This document shows, piece after piece, positions 36,762-45,533 of a stretch of DNA of 64,000 nt; the first letter of the stretch is position 1, and every line of letters starts with the position of its first letter. A program made the position numbers and the translations under genes. The stretch comes from Abditibacteriaceae bacterium (GTDB lineage Bacteria; Armatimonadota; Abditibacteriia; Abditibacteriales; Abditibacteriaceae). The notes beneath the pieces were generated by a model. The model was not told the origin of the DNA and made no database searches. It saw only the letters and a list, made by a program, of their open reading frames with translations. The stretch spans positions 62,001-126,000 of the forward strand of contig JAFAZH010000002.1 of the NCBI GenBank assembly GCA_019239895.1. Reading direction: 5' to 3'.

Positions 36762-37820
36762 TTATAACAACTCATCATGCGGCAACGATAGAAAAGCTTC
36801 AACTATCGTCGGATCAAAGTGTTTACCACTTTGCTGTTTGATCTCTTCAATGGTCTCCTCCACAGACCAGGCCCTTTTGTAAGGCCGCTCGTGCGTCAAG
36901 GCATCAAACACATCCGCCAGGGCTAAGATGCGCCCGAAAACATCTATGCCATCCCGTCGCAAGCCGCGCGGGTAGCCAGAGCCGTCCCACTTCTCATGAT
37001 GGGTCAGAGCAATTAGCTCGGCCATGCGCAGCAGGTCTGAATGCCCGCCCGCCAGCAAATCTGCCCCAATGATGGTGTGCTGTTGCATGATCTTATATTC
37101 GGCTTCCGTGAAACGACCTGGCTTGAGCAACACACTATCAGGAATCCCGATCTTGCCAACATCATGGAGCGCCGCCGCCTGTCGCAAGAGGTTAATCCGC
37201 TCTTCGCTCAAGTTCAGCGCCTGGCCCAACAAAGCGCAATGCACCGCCACCCGTTGGGTATGCTGGCCAGTCTCATCATCGTGATGTTCGGCGGCCCGCG
37301 CCAGACGATTGATCATCTCTAAGTGCGCTTCTTTGAGTTCGAGTTGATAGGTTTCGAGTTCCTGGGTGCGCTCTTGTACAAGCTGCTCAAAACATTCAGC
37401 TTTTTCTTGTAGAGCCACCTGTTGAAAGCGAATGCGCAGATGGTTGCTAATGCGCAGACACAACTCATCTGCGAGAAAAGGTTTCCTCAAGAAGTCAATT
37501 GCCCCATTGGAGAGGGCGCGTTGGCGATTCTCAGGAGTATCATCAGCCGTGTTAATCAGGATAGGCAGATACTCGTCCTGCTTTTTGACCGAGGCAATCA
37601 AATTTAAGGCTTGGAACCCATCTACATAAGGCATCCGCAAATCTAAAATAATCAGATCAGGTTGCCATTCTAAGAGCAGAGCTAACACGCCTCTAGGGTC
37701 AGCGAGGCTGCGGATATTGGTGTAGCCATCCAAGCGCAACGCATCGGTGATATAGTCGCTCTGGGCGGTCTCGTCATCTACAATCAGTATCTTAGCTTCT
37801 TCTAAGGCTCTTCCATCCAT
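36762..37820 (-). CDS. Response regulator with HD-GYP domain (c-di-GMP phosphodiesterase)
   Basis: 352 residues from ATG 37820, preceded by AAAGGG; the longer frame would overlap the next gene. Receiver about 10-130 with Asp60 (LIILDLRMPYVDG) and Lys113. A helical linker (about 135-175) leads to the HD-GYP domain with LHDVGKIG (HD at 219-220) and HHEKWDGSGYPRGL (274-287), the c-di-GMP hydrolysis signature. All key residues are present. The only c-di-GMP enzyme in the window; no diguanylate cyclase is seen. Confidence 0.92.
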   Translation of the reverse strand: MDGRALEEAKILIVDDETAQSDYITDALRLDGYTNIRSLADPRGVLALLLEWQPDLIILDLRMPYVDGFQALNLIASVKKQDEYLPILINTADDTPENRQRALSNGAIDFLRKPFLADELCLRISNHLRIRFQQVALQEKAECFEQLVQERTQELETYQLELKEAHLEMINRLARAAEHHDDETGQHTQRVAVHCALLGQALNLSEERINLLRQAAALHDVGKIGIPDSVLLKPGRFTEAEYKIMQQHTIIGADLLAGGHSDLLRMAELIALTHHEKWDGSGYPRGLRRDGIDVFGRILALADVFDALTHERPYKRAWSVEETIEEIKQQSGKHFDPTIVEAFLSLPHDELL

Positions 37821-37929
37821 AGTGATGCCCTTTAAAAAAGTTGGGGGCAGAGCCAATCTTATGCCACGAGCCGCGTCCCAGCTAATCCTGGTGGGGTAAA
37901 ATTCAGGCGCGGCAAATATTGGATTTAAG

Positions 37930-40900
37930 CTATTGATTCCACCGATACTGACGTGCCCCATTTAAAGGCAAGCGCCAGTAATTGCCCTGTGTTACTGGCA
38001 CCACGCTTTGCGCCGTGCCATCTAACGAGCGCACCTGTTGGGGCTTGCCGAAACGCTGGCTGCTGAGTTCCAGCACGAAGTCGCGGTCACGGGGCAATGT
38101 TTGCAAGACCCACTCGCGGCCTTCACGTCGCACCAGGACACTGCCATTGGTGCGAATAGGGCCGAAGTCCACCACGGTGGCAGCGTCATTGAGATGCTGG
38201 TGATGCAGGTCAGGGGTCACCGTAGCCGTAACGGGTTCGGGATCAAAGGAAAGTGTCTTGCCAGCATTGCGCACATGCAATACACCTAATCGCACTCGCC
38301 CATGACCATCATTGGTGCCCTCCATTGCAACTCGTCCACCGTTAGGAGAGGATAAGCCAATCATCCAGTCGTAGTCGCCATCAGCGACATTATCCGGGAT
38401 ATGTATGACATACGGGCCATCACTAACAGTTTCCCCCGCCTGCCACTGTGAACTTGGCCTGGCAAGCGGATGGTCTTGCTGGAAGCGAATACCTTCCGCA
38501 TTGTTGGCATCGTTGCGCTGGACAAAATGCACAAAGGGAGAGTAATTCTCCTTAACCACTTCGTTCACTTGCCAGCCATAAGTGACGCGAAAGGTACGGG
38601 CAGCAGTGGGATCAGCCACCGTGCCAGGAGCGAACTGGGCCACTTGAGGCCGCAGGCGATGCGTGCCACCAATGCTCCAATCCACCGCAGGCCGCGCATT
38701 GGCAAAAACACTGTCCGCAGTCTCGGCATAATCGGCCACCACACCATTGCGCTGAGCAGTATAAGCTGTCACTCCCGCGCCCTGCGCCAGCCAACCAAAG
38801 CGAGGCAGCGTATAGCCGCCAACGGTCAGCGGCTCTCCGCGGTCGTTGGCCGTAATGGTTAGGCCATTATTATAAGCAATCTGCACCCGATTCCAGGCAT
38901 TCGCTTTAGCAGCGGCAGTGGCATCTTGCCAGCGGCCATCCACTTCGTAACGAATCGCCGTGGGTTTAGCGGTCGCATAGCGGGCGGTCACGGGCGTCAT
39001 CAGATGATGTTCCAGCCACGCATAGGGCAATATCGAATAAGTGGCTCCGCCTAAAAATCCGGCATGGCCATAAGCGATTTCCTGCATTCGATACTGATCC
39101 AGCACCATCAGCGGCGGCACATTGCCCCAGGAGGCATGACTCCACCAACGCTCGTAATAGCCCATGCCATGATTGAATTGCAGTGGGTGTATTTTCAAGA
39201 GATCAAAATCTACCATGAGGGGTGCCGTCATACCCTGATTCTCCGGCCAGCCCTGTCCGAACTGGGCTTCCGTGCCATCGAGATAACCACTCCAATACCA
39301 GTGACGATTCCCTTCGCCAAAAACCGGGCCGCCATGTGTTTGTCGCTCATATTGCCACAGTTGGCGATGCACATCCCACACGCGCTTAAATGTCCCCGCG
39401 CCTGCTTCGCCCGCTCGATAATCCACATGAAACCACGGCGGCACTGAGGAATGGACATCGAGAAAGCACTCGTTGGGATTATAGCGACGTTGAATCTCTG
39501 GTGATTGGGTGGCGGCTAAACGCAGAATAGCATTAGGCTTTTCGGCAAACGATTGAATCTTAGTCCCAGGATTATACCAGGCATTAATGCGCTTACCAGT
39601 GGAATCTAAAGCGATGTCATCAGGATTAAAAAGATCGTAATTAGGGTAGTAGTCCACATAGTTTTCATGCAGCCCTATTCGATAGCCCAGATGGGTGGCG
39701 GTGGCGACTAAAGTCTTCATGCCCTCATCGCCACCCAAGTTGGCATTTGCGGGAATGTGCATCGGCAGGGCGTTGTCATAGCCGCTACGTTGCCAATCGT
39801 GGATAATCACCGCGCAGTTGGTAATGCCATAGTCATGCAGGTTTTGCAGGTTGCGCGCAATGTCCGTAAATTTGCCGCCCCATATATCAAGCACAATTTT
39901 GTCGCTTAAGAGGGCCAGGTTTGGCGAGGGGGGATTGGGAATATTGGGCAGCACTTCATCTAAGTGCCAGGCCGCTGCGTAAACTATACGCTCTTGCAAA
40001 CGATTACGCGTGCCATCGGTTAAAGCATTATAAGGGGCGCGAGTTCCTTCCTGCGAGGAGGCGGCAGAAGCCGTCCAATCTAAGCTGGCATTAGTGAAGA
40101 GATTTTCATGCGGCAGATAATTGACCTGGCCTGAATAATAAGGCACTGGCACCTGAAGTCGCCGCAGCACTGGCCCCCAACTGCCTGCCTCCAATGCCGT
40201 CACGAGGGGCTGATCGCAAGCAACTTCAAATTCTAAATTCTTCCCCACCAGATGACCCGTGAGCCGCATCGTTGCGATCTGATTACCCACTTGATAGGTG
40301 CTAACGCAGGTGATGCCATCCCGCCCCTGCTCCCAACGACTTGCCTGCCAGTGCGCCGGTTGCGTCCACTGTAGCTTCGCATCATTAGCTAAAGGAACGA
40401 GATCATTAATGTAGGTGCGAGCCGGATTAGCACGCAACTTTAACTGTCCGAATAAGCCATCATCGGCAGTGCGGGGCCGCTGCCATTGATACTCTAAAGT
40501 TCCGTCCGGGCCACTGTAACTGAGCAAGGCAATGTCGTTACGAAGCTGCATGGTTTGCTTCCCGGCATAGCCGCCAGTTGGTGTGGCACGATTGCTTGGC
40601 ACCGACCAGACATTAGCCAGAGATAACAGTGGCACTGCCGGATGCGGAGATGGCTTAGGCGTATAGCCTTCTAACACTAACTCGCGGTCGCCCCACACCC
40701 CAAAATCGAAGCTGGAGTTATCCTTGGGGCCAGGGTCGGTTTCAAATCGAATGAGGACAGTTTTCCCAGCCTGTGGGGTGAGGTCGAATTCAAAGGGCTG
40801 CCAAATGGTATCGGCGCGATTGACATTCAATAACGGTTTACCATCTACAAAGACGCGAAAGGTGACGCCATCTGATTGCTCGGCTCCCACCGCGCGCATC

Positions 40901-41250
40901 GCCGTTGCCCCACGCAAGATAATGCGGCGAGCAGCGGGTAACTGCACTTTGAACTGCTGAAAAGTAATGCCCGTGCCACCACGCCAGGGAGGATGGAGCA
41001 ACCATGCCTGTTTACCGTTCTGTGTTCCGGCAGGTTGAGCCGCAATCCCCGTGCGCTCTTCAAAAGGGCCACTCCAGCCCACGGAAAATTGCTGTTCCGG
41101 CTGTCCCCGGTAAGCATAGCCAATCGCATAAAGCCCCACTTCATCAAATTTCAAAATGGCAGCATCCGGCGTAAACGCAGGCTGTGCCCAAGCCATGTGA
41201 GACGTTACAAGGGTAGACAACAAAATAGTTAAACAGAGTAGAGAACGCAT
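37930..41250 (-). CDS. Large secreted glycoside-hydrolase-like protein (GH101/DUF5696-like barrel)
   Basis: 1106 residues. AAGGAAAG precedes the ATG, and a signal peptide ends at AWAQ. The N-terminal part (about 75-200) is a galactose-binding-like beta sandwich (VTFRVFVDGKPLL, FDFGVWGDRELVLEG), as in NPCBM domains. A middle beta-supersandwich (about 230-400) leads to a barrel (about 450-720). In it, ECFLDVHSS (Asp598) and PVFGEGNRHWYW (Glu646) are likely nucleophile and acid/base. C-terminal beta domains follow. The order recalls GH101 and DUF5696 proteins. Substrate unknown; alpha-linked or host-like glycans are possible. Confidence 0.6.
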   Translation of the reverse strand: MRSLLCLTILLSTLVTSHMAWAQPAFTPDAAILKFDEVGLYAIGYAYRGQPEQQFSVGWSGPFEERTGIAAQPAGTQNGKQAWLLHPPWRGGTGITFQQFKVQLPAARRIILRGATAMRAVGAEQSDGVTFRVFVDGKPLLNVNRADTIWQPFEFDLTPQAGKTVLIRFETDPGPKDNSSFDFGVWGDRELVLEGYTPKPSPHPAVPLLSLANVWSVPSNRATPTGGYAGKQTMQLRNDIALLSYSGPDGTLEYQWQRPRTADDGLFGQLKLRANPARTYINDLVPLANDAKLQWTQPAHWQASRWEQGRDGITCVSTYQVGNQIATMRLTGHLVGKNLEFEVACDQPLVTALEAGSWGPVLRRLQVPVPYYSGQVNYLPHENLFTNASLDWTASAASSQEGTRAPYNALTDGTRNRLQERIVYAAAWHLDEVLPNIPNPPSPNLALLSDKIVLDIWGGKFTDIARNLQNLHDYGITNCAVIIHDWQRSGYDNALPMHIPANANLGGDEGMKTLVATATHLGYRIGLHENYVDYYPNYDLFNPDDIALDSTGKRINAWYNPGTKIQSFAEKPNAILRLAATQSPEIQRRYNPNECFLDVHSSVPPWFHVDYRAGEAGAGTFKRVWDVHRQLWQYERQTHGGPVFGEGNRHWYWSGYLDGTEAQFGQGWPENQGMTAPLMVDFDLLKIHPLQFNHGMGYYERWWSHASWGNVPPLMVLDQYRMQEIAYGHAGFLGGATYSILPYAWLEHHLMTPVTARYATAKPTAIRYEVDGRWQDATAAAKANAWNRVQIAYNNGLTITANDRGEPLTVGGYTLPRFGWLAQGAGVTAYTAQRNGVVADYAETADSVFANARPAVDWSIGGTHRLRPQVAQFAPGTVADPTAARTFRVTYGWQVNEVVKENYSPFVHFVQRNDANNAEGIRFQQDHPLARPSSQWQAGETVSDGPYVIHIPDNVADGDYDWMIGLSSPNGGRVAMEGTNDGHGRVRLGVLHVRNAGKTLSFDPEPVTATVTPDLHHQHLNDAATVVDFGPIRTNGSVLVRREGREWVLQTLPRDRDFVLELSSQRFGKPQQVRSLDGTAQSVVPVTQGNYWRLPLNGARQYRWNQ

Positions 41251-41279
41251 GATTTTGCTTTCCTTAGGACATATTTAGA

Positions 41280-41328
41280 CCCGCCGCTAAAGCAGCGGGC
41301 TGAATTTCCAAGCCCCCTGAACGGGGCT
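41280..41328. repeat. Tandem pair of hairpins
   Basis: Hairpin one: 41280-41287 with 41292-41299 (7 of 8 pairs, TAAA loop). Hairpin two: AGCCCC 41311-41316 with GGGGCT 41323-41328. Both lie between the GNAT gene and the large hydrolase gene on the same strand. Stems of the type CCGCtGC-TTTA-GCaGCGG suggest REP-like elements distinct from the 8314 family; termination is also possible. Confidence 0.5.
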
Positions 41329-41425
41329 AATGCAGCCTCTCTATCCCGGTTCACTAGGCTTTTGGCACTCAGCCGCCGCCCAAGGGGCACCTGGGTTCAC
41401 GGGTGGGTCTGTGCAAGTGCTATTT

Positions 41426-42031
41426 CTAATATTTAGATAACTTGCTTTCCAAATTGGCTTTGACAGCAGGCCATTCACTGTCAATGACGCTGAAGTAGAC
41501 GGTATCTCTAATAAATCCATTCCACAAAACCATGTGATTGCGCAGCACTCCTTCACGCATTGCGCCCAAACGGGCGATGGCACGCTGTGATTGCTCATTG
41601 CGGCTGTCGGTCTTGAGTTGCACACGAATCGCACCCAAATCCTCGAAGGCATGGCGCAACAAAAGGTATTTACATTCGGTATTGACACCGGTGCGCTGGT
41701 AACGACGCGCTAACCACGTCCAGCCAATTTCCAGGTTGCGATGCGGTCGCCGAATATCTAAATAGCGGGTTGAGCCAACCGCTTCACCCGTGGCGCGCAG
41801 GGTAATGGCAAACGGCACTTCCACTCCGGCCTGACTTTGCTGTTGCGCCGCTTGAATCAACTGGTGCATTTCCTCCGGGGTATGGACAGGTGAATGCGGT
41901 ATATATTGCCAGAGGTCTACATCCTGCTGCAAAATTTGCAAGAGCTGCGCCGCATGATTTAACGCTAATGGTTCGAGACGCACCTGCGCTCGCTCTAAAA
42001 CGACTGGTTGCGGATCAAAGCGGACACTCAT
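41426..42031 (-). CDS. GNAT-family N-acetyltransferase (RimJ/RimL-like)
   Basis: 201 residues. LERAQVRLEPLALNHAAQLL opens the fold. AVGSTRYLDIRRPHRNLEIG is the central strand pair. WLARRYQRTGVNTECKYLLL holds the acetyl-CoA pyrophosphate loop (RRYQRTG), and NEQSQRAIARLGAMREGVLR is the RimJ/RimL signature helix. It transfers acetyl from acetyl-CoA to an amine, perhaps a protein N-terminus or a small molecule. No operon partner is obvious. Confidence 0.85.
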   Translation of the reverse strand: MSVRFDPQPVVLERAQVRLEPLALNHAAQLLQILQQDVDLWQYIPHSPVHTPEEMHQLIQAAQQQSQAGVEVPFAITLRATGEAVGSTRYLDIRRPHRNLEIGWTWLARRYQRTGVNTECKYLLLRHAFEDLGAIRVQLKTDSRNEQSQRAIARLGAMREGVLRNHMVLWNGFIRDTVYFSVIDSEWPAVKANLESKLSKY

Positions 42032-42157
42032 CAGATTTCACTTTCAATTCTCAATAAAGATGGCATGAGTCTATATAATCATGGTCTTGCGTGAAGGCAC
42101 AACGATTCGTCATGGCTTGCGCCAGGAACCTTAAAAAGCCATCTTATAAAAACACCT

Positions 42158-43123
42158 TTAGAAGCGGTGTGCAATAGCGGCTAAAAGTGCCTCACGATTA
42201 GCCTGCCACGATAGGGATGCCGATTCAATTGGCAATTCCAGCGTGATGATGGCAATTTGCAGCACCCGACCACAGTAGTTGCCCAGCGAACCCGGCGTGG
42301 GATAGCCAATGTTATCTGTCGTGGGATATTTGTTGTACTGCTGCATAATAAAGGCTAAAGTGCGGCTGCGCTCACCTGTCCAATTCATGGTGTGGAACGG
42401 GCTATGAATGCTAACTACCTTGCCTGGCTTGTATTTCTTGAGCAGTTGCATAACGCCTTGCGTTTCTGGTTCCGAGGCCGCACGCGGGCCAGGACTATAA
42501 CGCATCCGCCGCACACGCGGCTGCCAGCTACCAGGGAAGTTACGATTAAGATCAACGCCGTGGGCGTTCACCCGTTGCTGCATCGCCAGGCCATCCGGGT
42601 TGACTTTAGGCACCAGAATAATACGGCATCCTGCTAGCGTTTCAGGATGCTGTTTCAGGTACTCGCGCAGCCGCTCGACAACACTGGCTGTGTTGGTCTC
42701 ATTGCCGTGAAAAGCGCCGAAGATGACGGTGACATTTGTGCCTTCCCCTAACACGTAAGCCAGCAGAGGCCGACCTTTGACAGAATGGCCGAAAATTTCT
42801 TGTCGTTCTAGAGGCGCTACTTTAGGGATGACTTTCAACGGCTTTGGGGGTGGCGTAGGAGTAGGCGTAATTTCCTCTGCGTCTGAGCCAGGCTCCGTTG
42901 GGACAATCTCTGGGGTGGCAGCAGGATTCGCTTTACTGACCGCATCGGGAACAGCAGGTGCGCCGGGTGCGGTAAAGGGCGTCGGAGCAACTGTGGGCGT
43001 GGTATCGGGTATGGCCATACCAACTTTTGCGACTCCGCAGACACCTATTGTGAAGCTACAGGTTGCTACGAGGAATGAGGGGAAAGCTCGGAAAAGCGGC
43101 GGCGGCTTGTTTGGTCGAAGCAT
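42158..43123 (-). CDS. Secreted M14-family zinc carboxypeptidase
   Basis: 321 residues. A signal-like hydrophobic start is followed by a Pro/Thr/Ala-rich spacer (about 38-105) and an M14 domain. Zinc ligands are His139 and Glu142 (AFHGNETN) and His240 (VVSIHSP); catalytic Glu296 lies in IITLELPI. PKVNPDGLA and DLNRNFPGSW are typical of the MpaA / gamma-D-glutamyl-diaminopimelate peptidase branch. The likely role is trimming peptidoglycan peptides in the periplasm; the spacer could reach toward the wall. Confidence 0.83.
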   Translation of the reverse strand: MLRPNKPPPLFRAFPSFLVATCSFTIGVCGVAKVGMAIPDTTPTVAPTPFTAPGAPAVPDAVSKANPAATPEIVPTEPGSDAEEITPTPTPPPKPLKVIPKVAPLERQEIFGHSVKGRPLLAYVLGEGTNVTVIFGAFHGNETNTASVVERLREYLKQHPETLAGCRIILVPKVNPDGLAMQQRVNAHGVDLNRNFPGSWQPRVRRMRYSPGPRAASEPETQGVMQLLKKYKPGKVVSIHSPFHTMNWTGERSRTLAFIMQQYNKYPTTDNIGYPTPGSLGNYCGRVLQIAIITLELPIESASLSWQANREALLAAIAHRF

Positions 43124-43278
43124 AAGTTATAGCCCTGTCTCCATATCATTTTAACCTACTCGCTCGTTGATTGAGCATCAGGCTAACCAAAAATCCAGCT
43201 AACCGATCTTTCAGCACCTCTAAAATGGCAGTCAGGGATGGTAAGATAAAAGCAATCGCTAACTATTGAGGTGTCACC

Positions 43279-43866
43279 ATGAGCCAAACCACACAAGACC
43301 ATAACTTAGCTCTCTCGACAAATTCATTAGATAAGGCCACATCCGATTTCAGGCAGGTAAGTTTCTTCAAAGCCCGCAGATTAAAGCTGGTGTTGCTCCT
43401 GGGAGCGACAGTGTTAGCATTGAGTGTTGGAGTGCGTGCCAAGCGACCTACCATTATGAAGAAAGACGGTCACTTGTCGCCTATCATGGCCATTGTTTAT
43501 TTCCCGAACAATACCTGGCGAAAGTATATGATTGTTGATGTGCCAGGGGGCGGCCCCTATTACTATAAGGGCAAAAGGGAAGGCGCGACGGAAGTTAAGC
43601 TGTGGCTCGATAGCATGGCCAGCATCACCGATACCAATGACCAGGATGCCCTTATCACGCTCAAGAATGGGAGCCAATATCGGTTAGGCTGGGGCTGTGA
43701 CCACTTACAGGCGATGAACGCTGACGAGAGCGTTGAAGACATTAATCTCAAGAAAGTCAGCGCCGTGAAATTCCTCTATACCCCGCGCCGCGATCATGCT
43801 GGCTATGCCATGTTTGACGATTGGCGTTATTCCCCTTATACCGGCGAAGAACTGCCTGAAGAGTAG
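43279..43866 (+). CDS. Hypothetical membrane-anchored protein
   Basis: 195 residues. A polar N-terminal segment of about 34 residues precedes one hydrophobic helix (LKLVLLLGATVLALSVGV, about 36-53), then a soluble beta-rich part (SPIMAIVYFPNNTWRKYMIV, ITLKNGSQYRLGWGCDHL, then VSAVKFLYTPRRDHAGY). Probably a type II membrane or exported protein. No family recognised. It stands alone and is divergent from the M14 peptidase. Confidence 0.65.
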   Translation: MSQTTQDHNLALSTNSLDKATSDFRQVSFFKARRLKLVLLLGATVLALSVGVRAKRPTIMKKDGHLSPIMAIVYFPNNTWRKYMIVDVPGGGPYYYKGKREGATEVKLWLDSMASITDTNDQDALITLKNGSQYRLGWGCDHLQAMNADESVEDINLKKVSAVKFLYTPRRDHAGYAMFDDWRYSPYTGEELPEE

Positions 43867-43998
43867 GTTATGGCCTCAAGCCAAGAGTCCTCCCTCGAAT
43901 AACTTGTGACTTTAACAACCTTTCTTCTTCCTTGCACGCACTATCACACAACAGGCCCGAAAATGAGGTATGTTAAAAATTAAGCAGGAGAGAATCCC

Positions 43999-44211
43999 AT
44001 GAAATACCGAGTCTTGATTGAGCAAGATGAAGACAATATGTTTGTTGCTCAGGTACCAGCACTTCCTGGTTGCATTTCTGAGGGTCACACCAGAGGCGAG
44101 GCAGTGGAAAACATCAAAGAGGCGATTACAGCTTATCTCGAAAGCTTAGCAGCCCATGATGAGCCAGTGCCGCCTTCCATTGAAGAGTTAATGGTTGAGG
44201 TTGCGGGGTGA
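43999..44211 (+). CDS. hicB: HicB-family antitoxin
   Basis: 70 residues with AGGAGA before the ATG. It is one HicB partial-RNase-H-like domain: VLIEQDEDNMFVAQVPALPG, then ISEGHTRGEAVENIKEAITA. No extra DNA-binding domain follows, so it is the short type. It overlaps the toxin gene by 4 nt (GTGA). It should bind and block HicA, and the complex often represses its own promoter. Confidence 0.88.
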   Translation: MKYRVLIEQDEDNMFVAQVPALPGCISEGHTRGEAVENIKEAITAYLESLAAHDEPVPPSIEELMVEVAG

Positions 44212-44432
44212 GCAAACTCCCGCAAGTGAGTGGCGTGGAAGTGGCTAAAGTCCTCCGCCAAGTGGGTTATGAGCATGATCATACGCGAGGTAGCCACATG
44301 GTCATGCGAGAGATAGCAGCCCCACATCGGCGGGTAACAGTACCACAGCATAACCCAGTGGCCAAAGGTACCCTGCGAGCCATTATCCGCGCTATCGGCT
44401 TAACAGTAGATGAGTTCGTAGAACGACTTTAA
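44208..44432 (+). CDS. hicA: HicA-family mRNA interferase toxin
   Basis: 74 residues from a GTG that overlaps the hicB stop. A double-stranded-RNA-binding-like fold with GVEVAKVLRQVGYEHDHTRG, then SHMVMRE with the catalytic-type His30, and VTVPQHNPVAKGTLRAIIR. HicA cleaves mRNA when freed from HicB. Here the antitoxin comes first. Intact by eye. Confidence 0.88.
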   Translation: MSKLPQVSGVEVAKVLRQVGYEHDHTRGSHMVMREIAAPHRRVTVPQHNPVAKGTLRAIIRAIGLTVDEFVERL

Positions 44433-44435
44433 AGG

Positions 44436-44464
44436 TTACACCCCAGATTAATTCCTTGGTGTAA
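44436..44464 (+). terminator. Possible terminator after hicBA
   Basis: TTACACC (44436-44442) and GGTGTAA (44458-44464) pair perfectly around 15 nt, 4 bp after the hicA stop. The loop is long and no T-run follows, so evidence is modest. Confidence 0.35.
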
Positions 44465-44501
44465 TGTAAATTGTCCTCAGTTATTATGGGCTACTTTAAT
44501 G

Positions 44502-45365
44502 TTAAGCCCCTCGCTCAACAGCTTTAGCACTTGCCCACAGCGATTCCCATTGTTCAGGAGTCAGGGATTCTAAATCGAGTTCCTGTTGATTCGCCTGGCG
44601 TTCCATTGCCTGGAAGCGAGAAGTGAAGCGTGTGACCGCATCGCGCAGAGTTAATTCAGGATTGACTCCTTTCCAACGAGCGACATTGACGACGGTAAAA
44701 AGTAAATCACCCAGTTCTTCGGCGGCGCGTTCTTGATTATGTAAATCGGCCTCTAACTCAGCCGTTTCTTCATGCAGCTTATCCATGACAGCGGCCATAT
44801 CGGGCCATTCAAAACCGACCTTGGCCGCCTTCTTAGAAATTTTTAGGGCCAGCATCAAAGCCGGTAAAGCCTGGGGCACATCGTCGAGGATGGAAGTAAA
44901 GTTGTCTGCCGCATCGGGTGCGGCATTAGCTGTAGTTTGACTATCTGCTGTCTGCGCCGCTTTTTCGGCTTTGGCGGCTTTTTCGGCACGCTTGATGGCA
45001 TCCCAGTTTTGCAGCACCTCATCGGAGTTAGCAACTTCAACCGTGCCAAAGACGTGCGGATGCCGTCGCACGAGCTTGTCACTAATAGATTCAAGTACAT
45101 CCACAATATCAAAGCGCGATTCTTCGGCAGCTATTTGCGCGTGCAGTATGGGTTGCATCAATAGATCGCCCAGTTCTTCGCGCAAGTTGTCATCATCAGC
45201 CTTTTCAATAGCTTCCATCGTTTCATAGGTTTCTTCGAGGAGATGGGTACGCAATGTAGCGTGGGTTTGCTCACGATCCCACGGACAGCCATCAGGCGCT
45301 CGCAAACGCGCAATGATTTGTACCAGACGGTCAAAGGCAGCAGTAGGAGTAGGACGTTGGGACAT
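44502..45365 (-). CDS. mazG: Nucleoside triphosphate pyrophosphohydrolase MazG
   Basis: 287 residues from ATG 45365; an upstream TTG at 45380 is an alternative. Two MazG domains. The N-terminal one has CPWDREQTHATLRTHLLEET, LREELGDLL and RRHPHVFG. The C-terminal one has KVGFEWPDM, HEETAELEAD and AAEELGDLLFTVVNVARW with the EExxE/D metal motif. An Ala/Lys/Gln-rich insertion (about 123-150) between them is longer than in E. coli MazG. It hydrolyses non-canonical or excess NTPs. It is convergent with hicBA. Confidence 0.92.
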   Translation of the reverse strand: MSQRPTPTAAFDRLVQIIARLRAPDGCPWDREQTHATLRTHLLEETYETMEAIEKADDDNLREELGDLLMQPILHAQIAAEESRFDIVDVLESISDKLVRRHPHVFGTVEVANSDEVLQNWDAIKRAEKAAKAEKAAQTADSQTTANAAPDAADNFTSILDDVPQALPALMLALKISKKAAKVGFEWPDMAAVMDKLHEETAELEADLHNQERAAEELGDLLFTVVNVARWKGVNPELTLRDAVTRFTSRFQAMERQANQQELDLESLTPEQWESLWASAKAVERGA

Positions 45366-45421
45366 GGGAATTTTGAACAACCTTTCCGGTATTACCGAAT
45401 AGTTAAGTTAGCCTCTAAAAT

Positions 45422-45477
45422 GCCACGAAGCATCTATCTCACACGGTTTATAACGTGGATCATAGATGCTTCGTGGC
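45422..45477. repeat. Perfect 16-bp inverted repeat
   Basis: Arms 45422-45437 and 45462-45477 (GCCACGAAGCATCTAT and its complement) are perfect, with a 24-nt centre that itself holds CACG/CGTG. It lies in the 168 bp between the foldase gene and mazG on the same strand. It could be a terminator or a dispersed palindrome; no T-run follows on either side. Confidence 0.75.
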
Positions 45478-45533
45478 TACGGCACCTTCTTTAACGAACC
45501 CGTCGCTTACACCCTGGGTTCATCACCTTTTCA

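Noticed and set aside
41341..41688. 115-residue leftward frame
   Set aside because: Overlaps the clear GNAT gene in another frame and begins inside it; Ser/Pro/Cys-rich noise.
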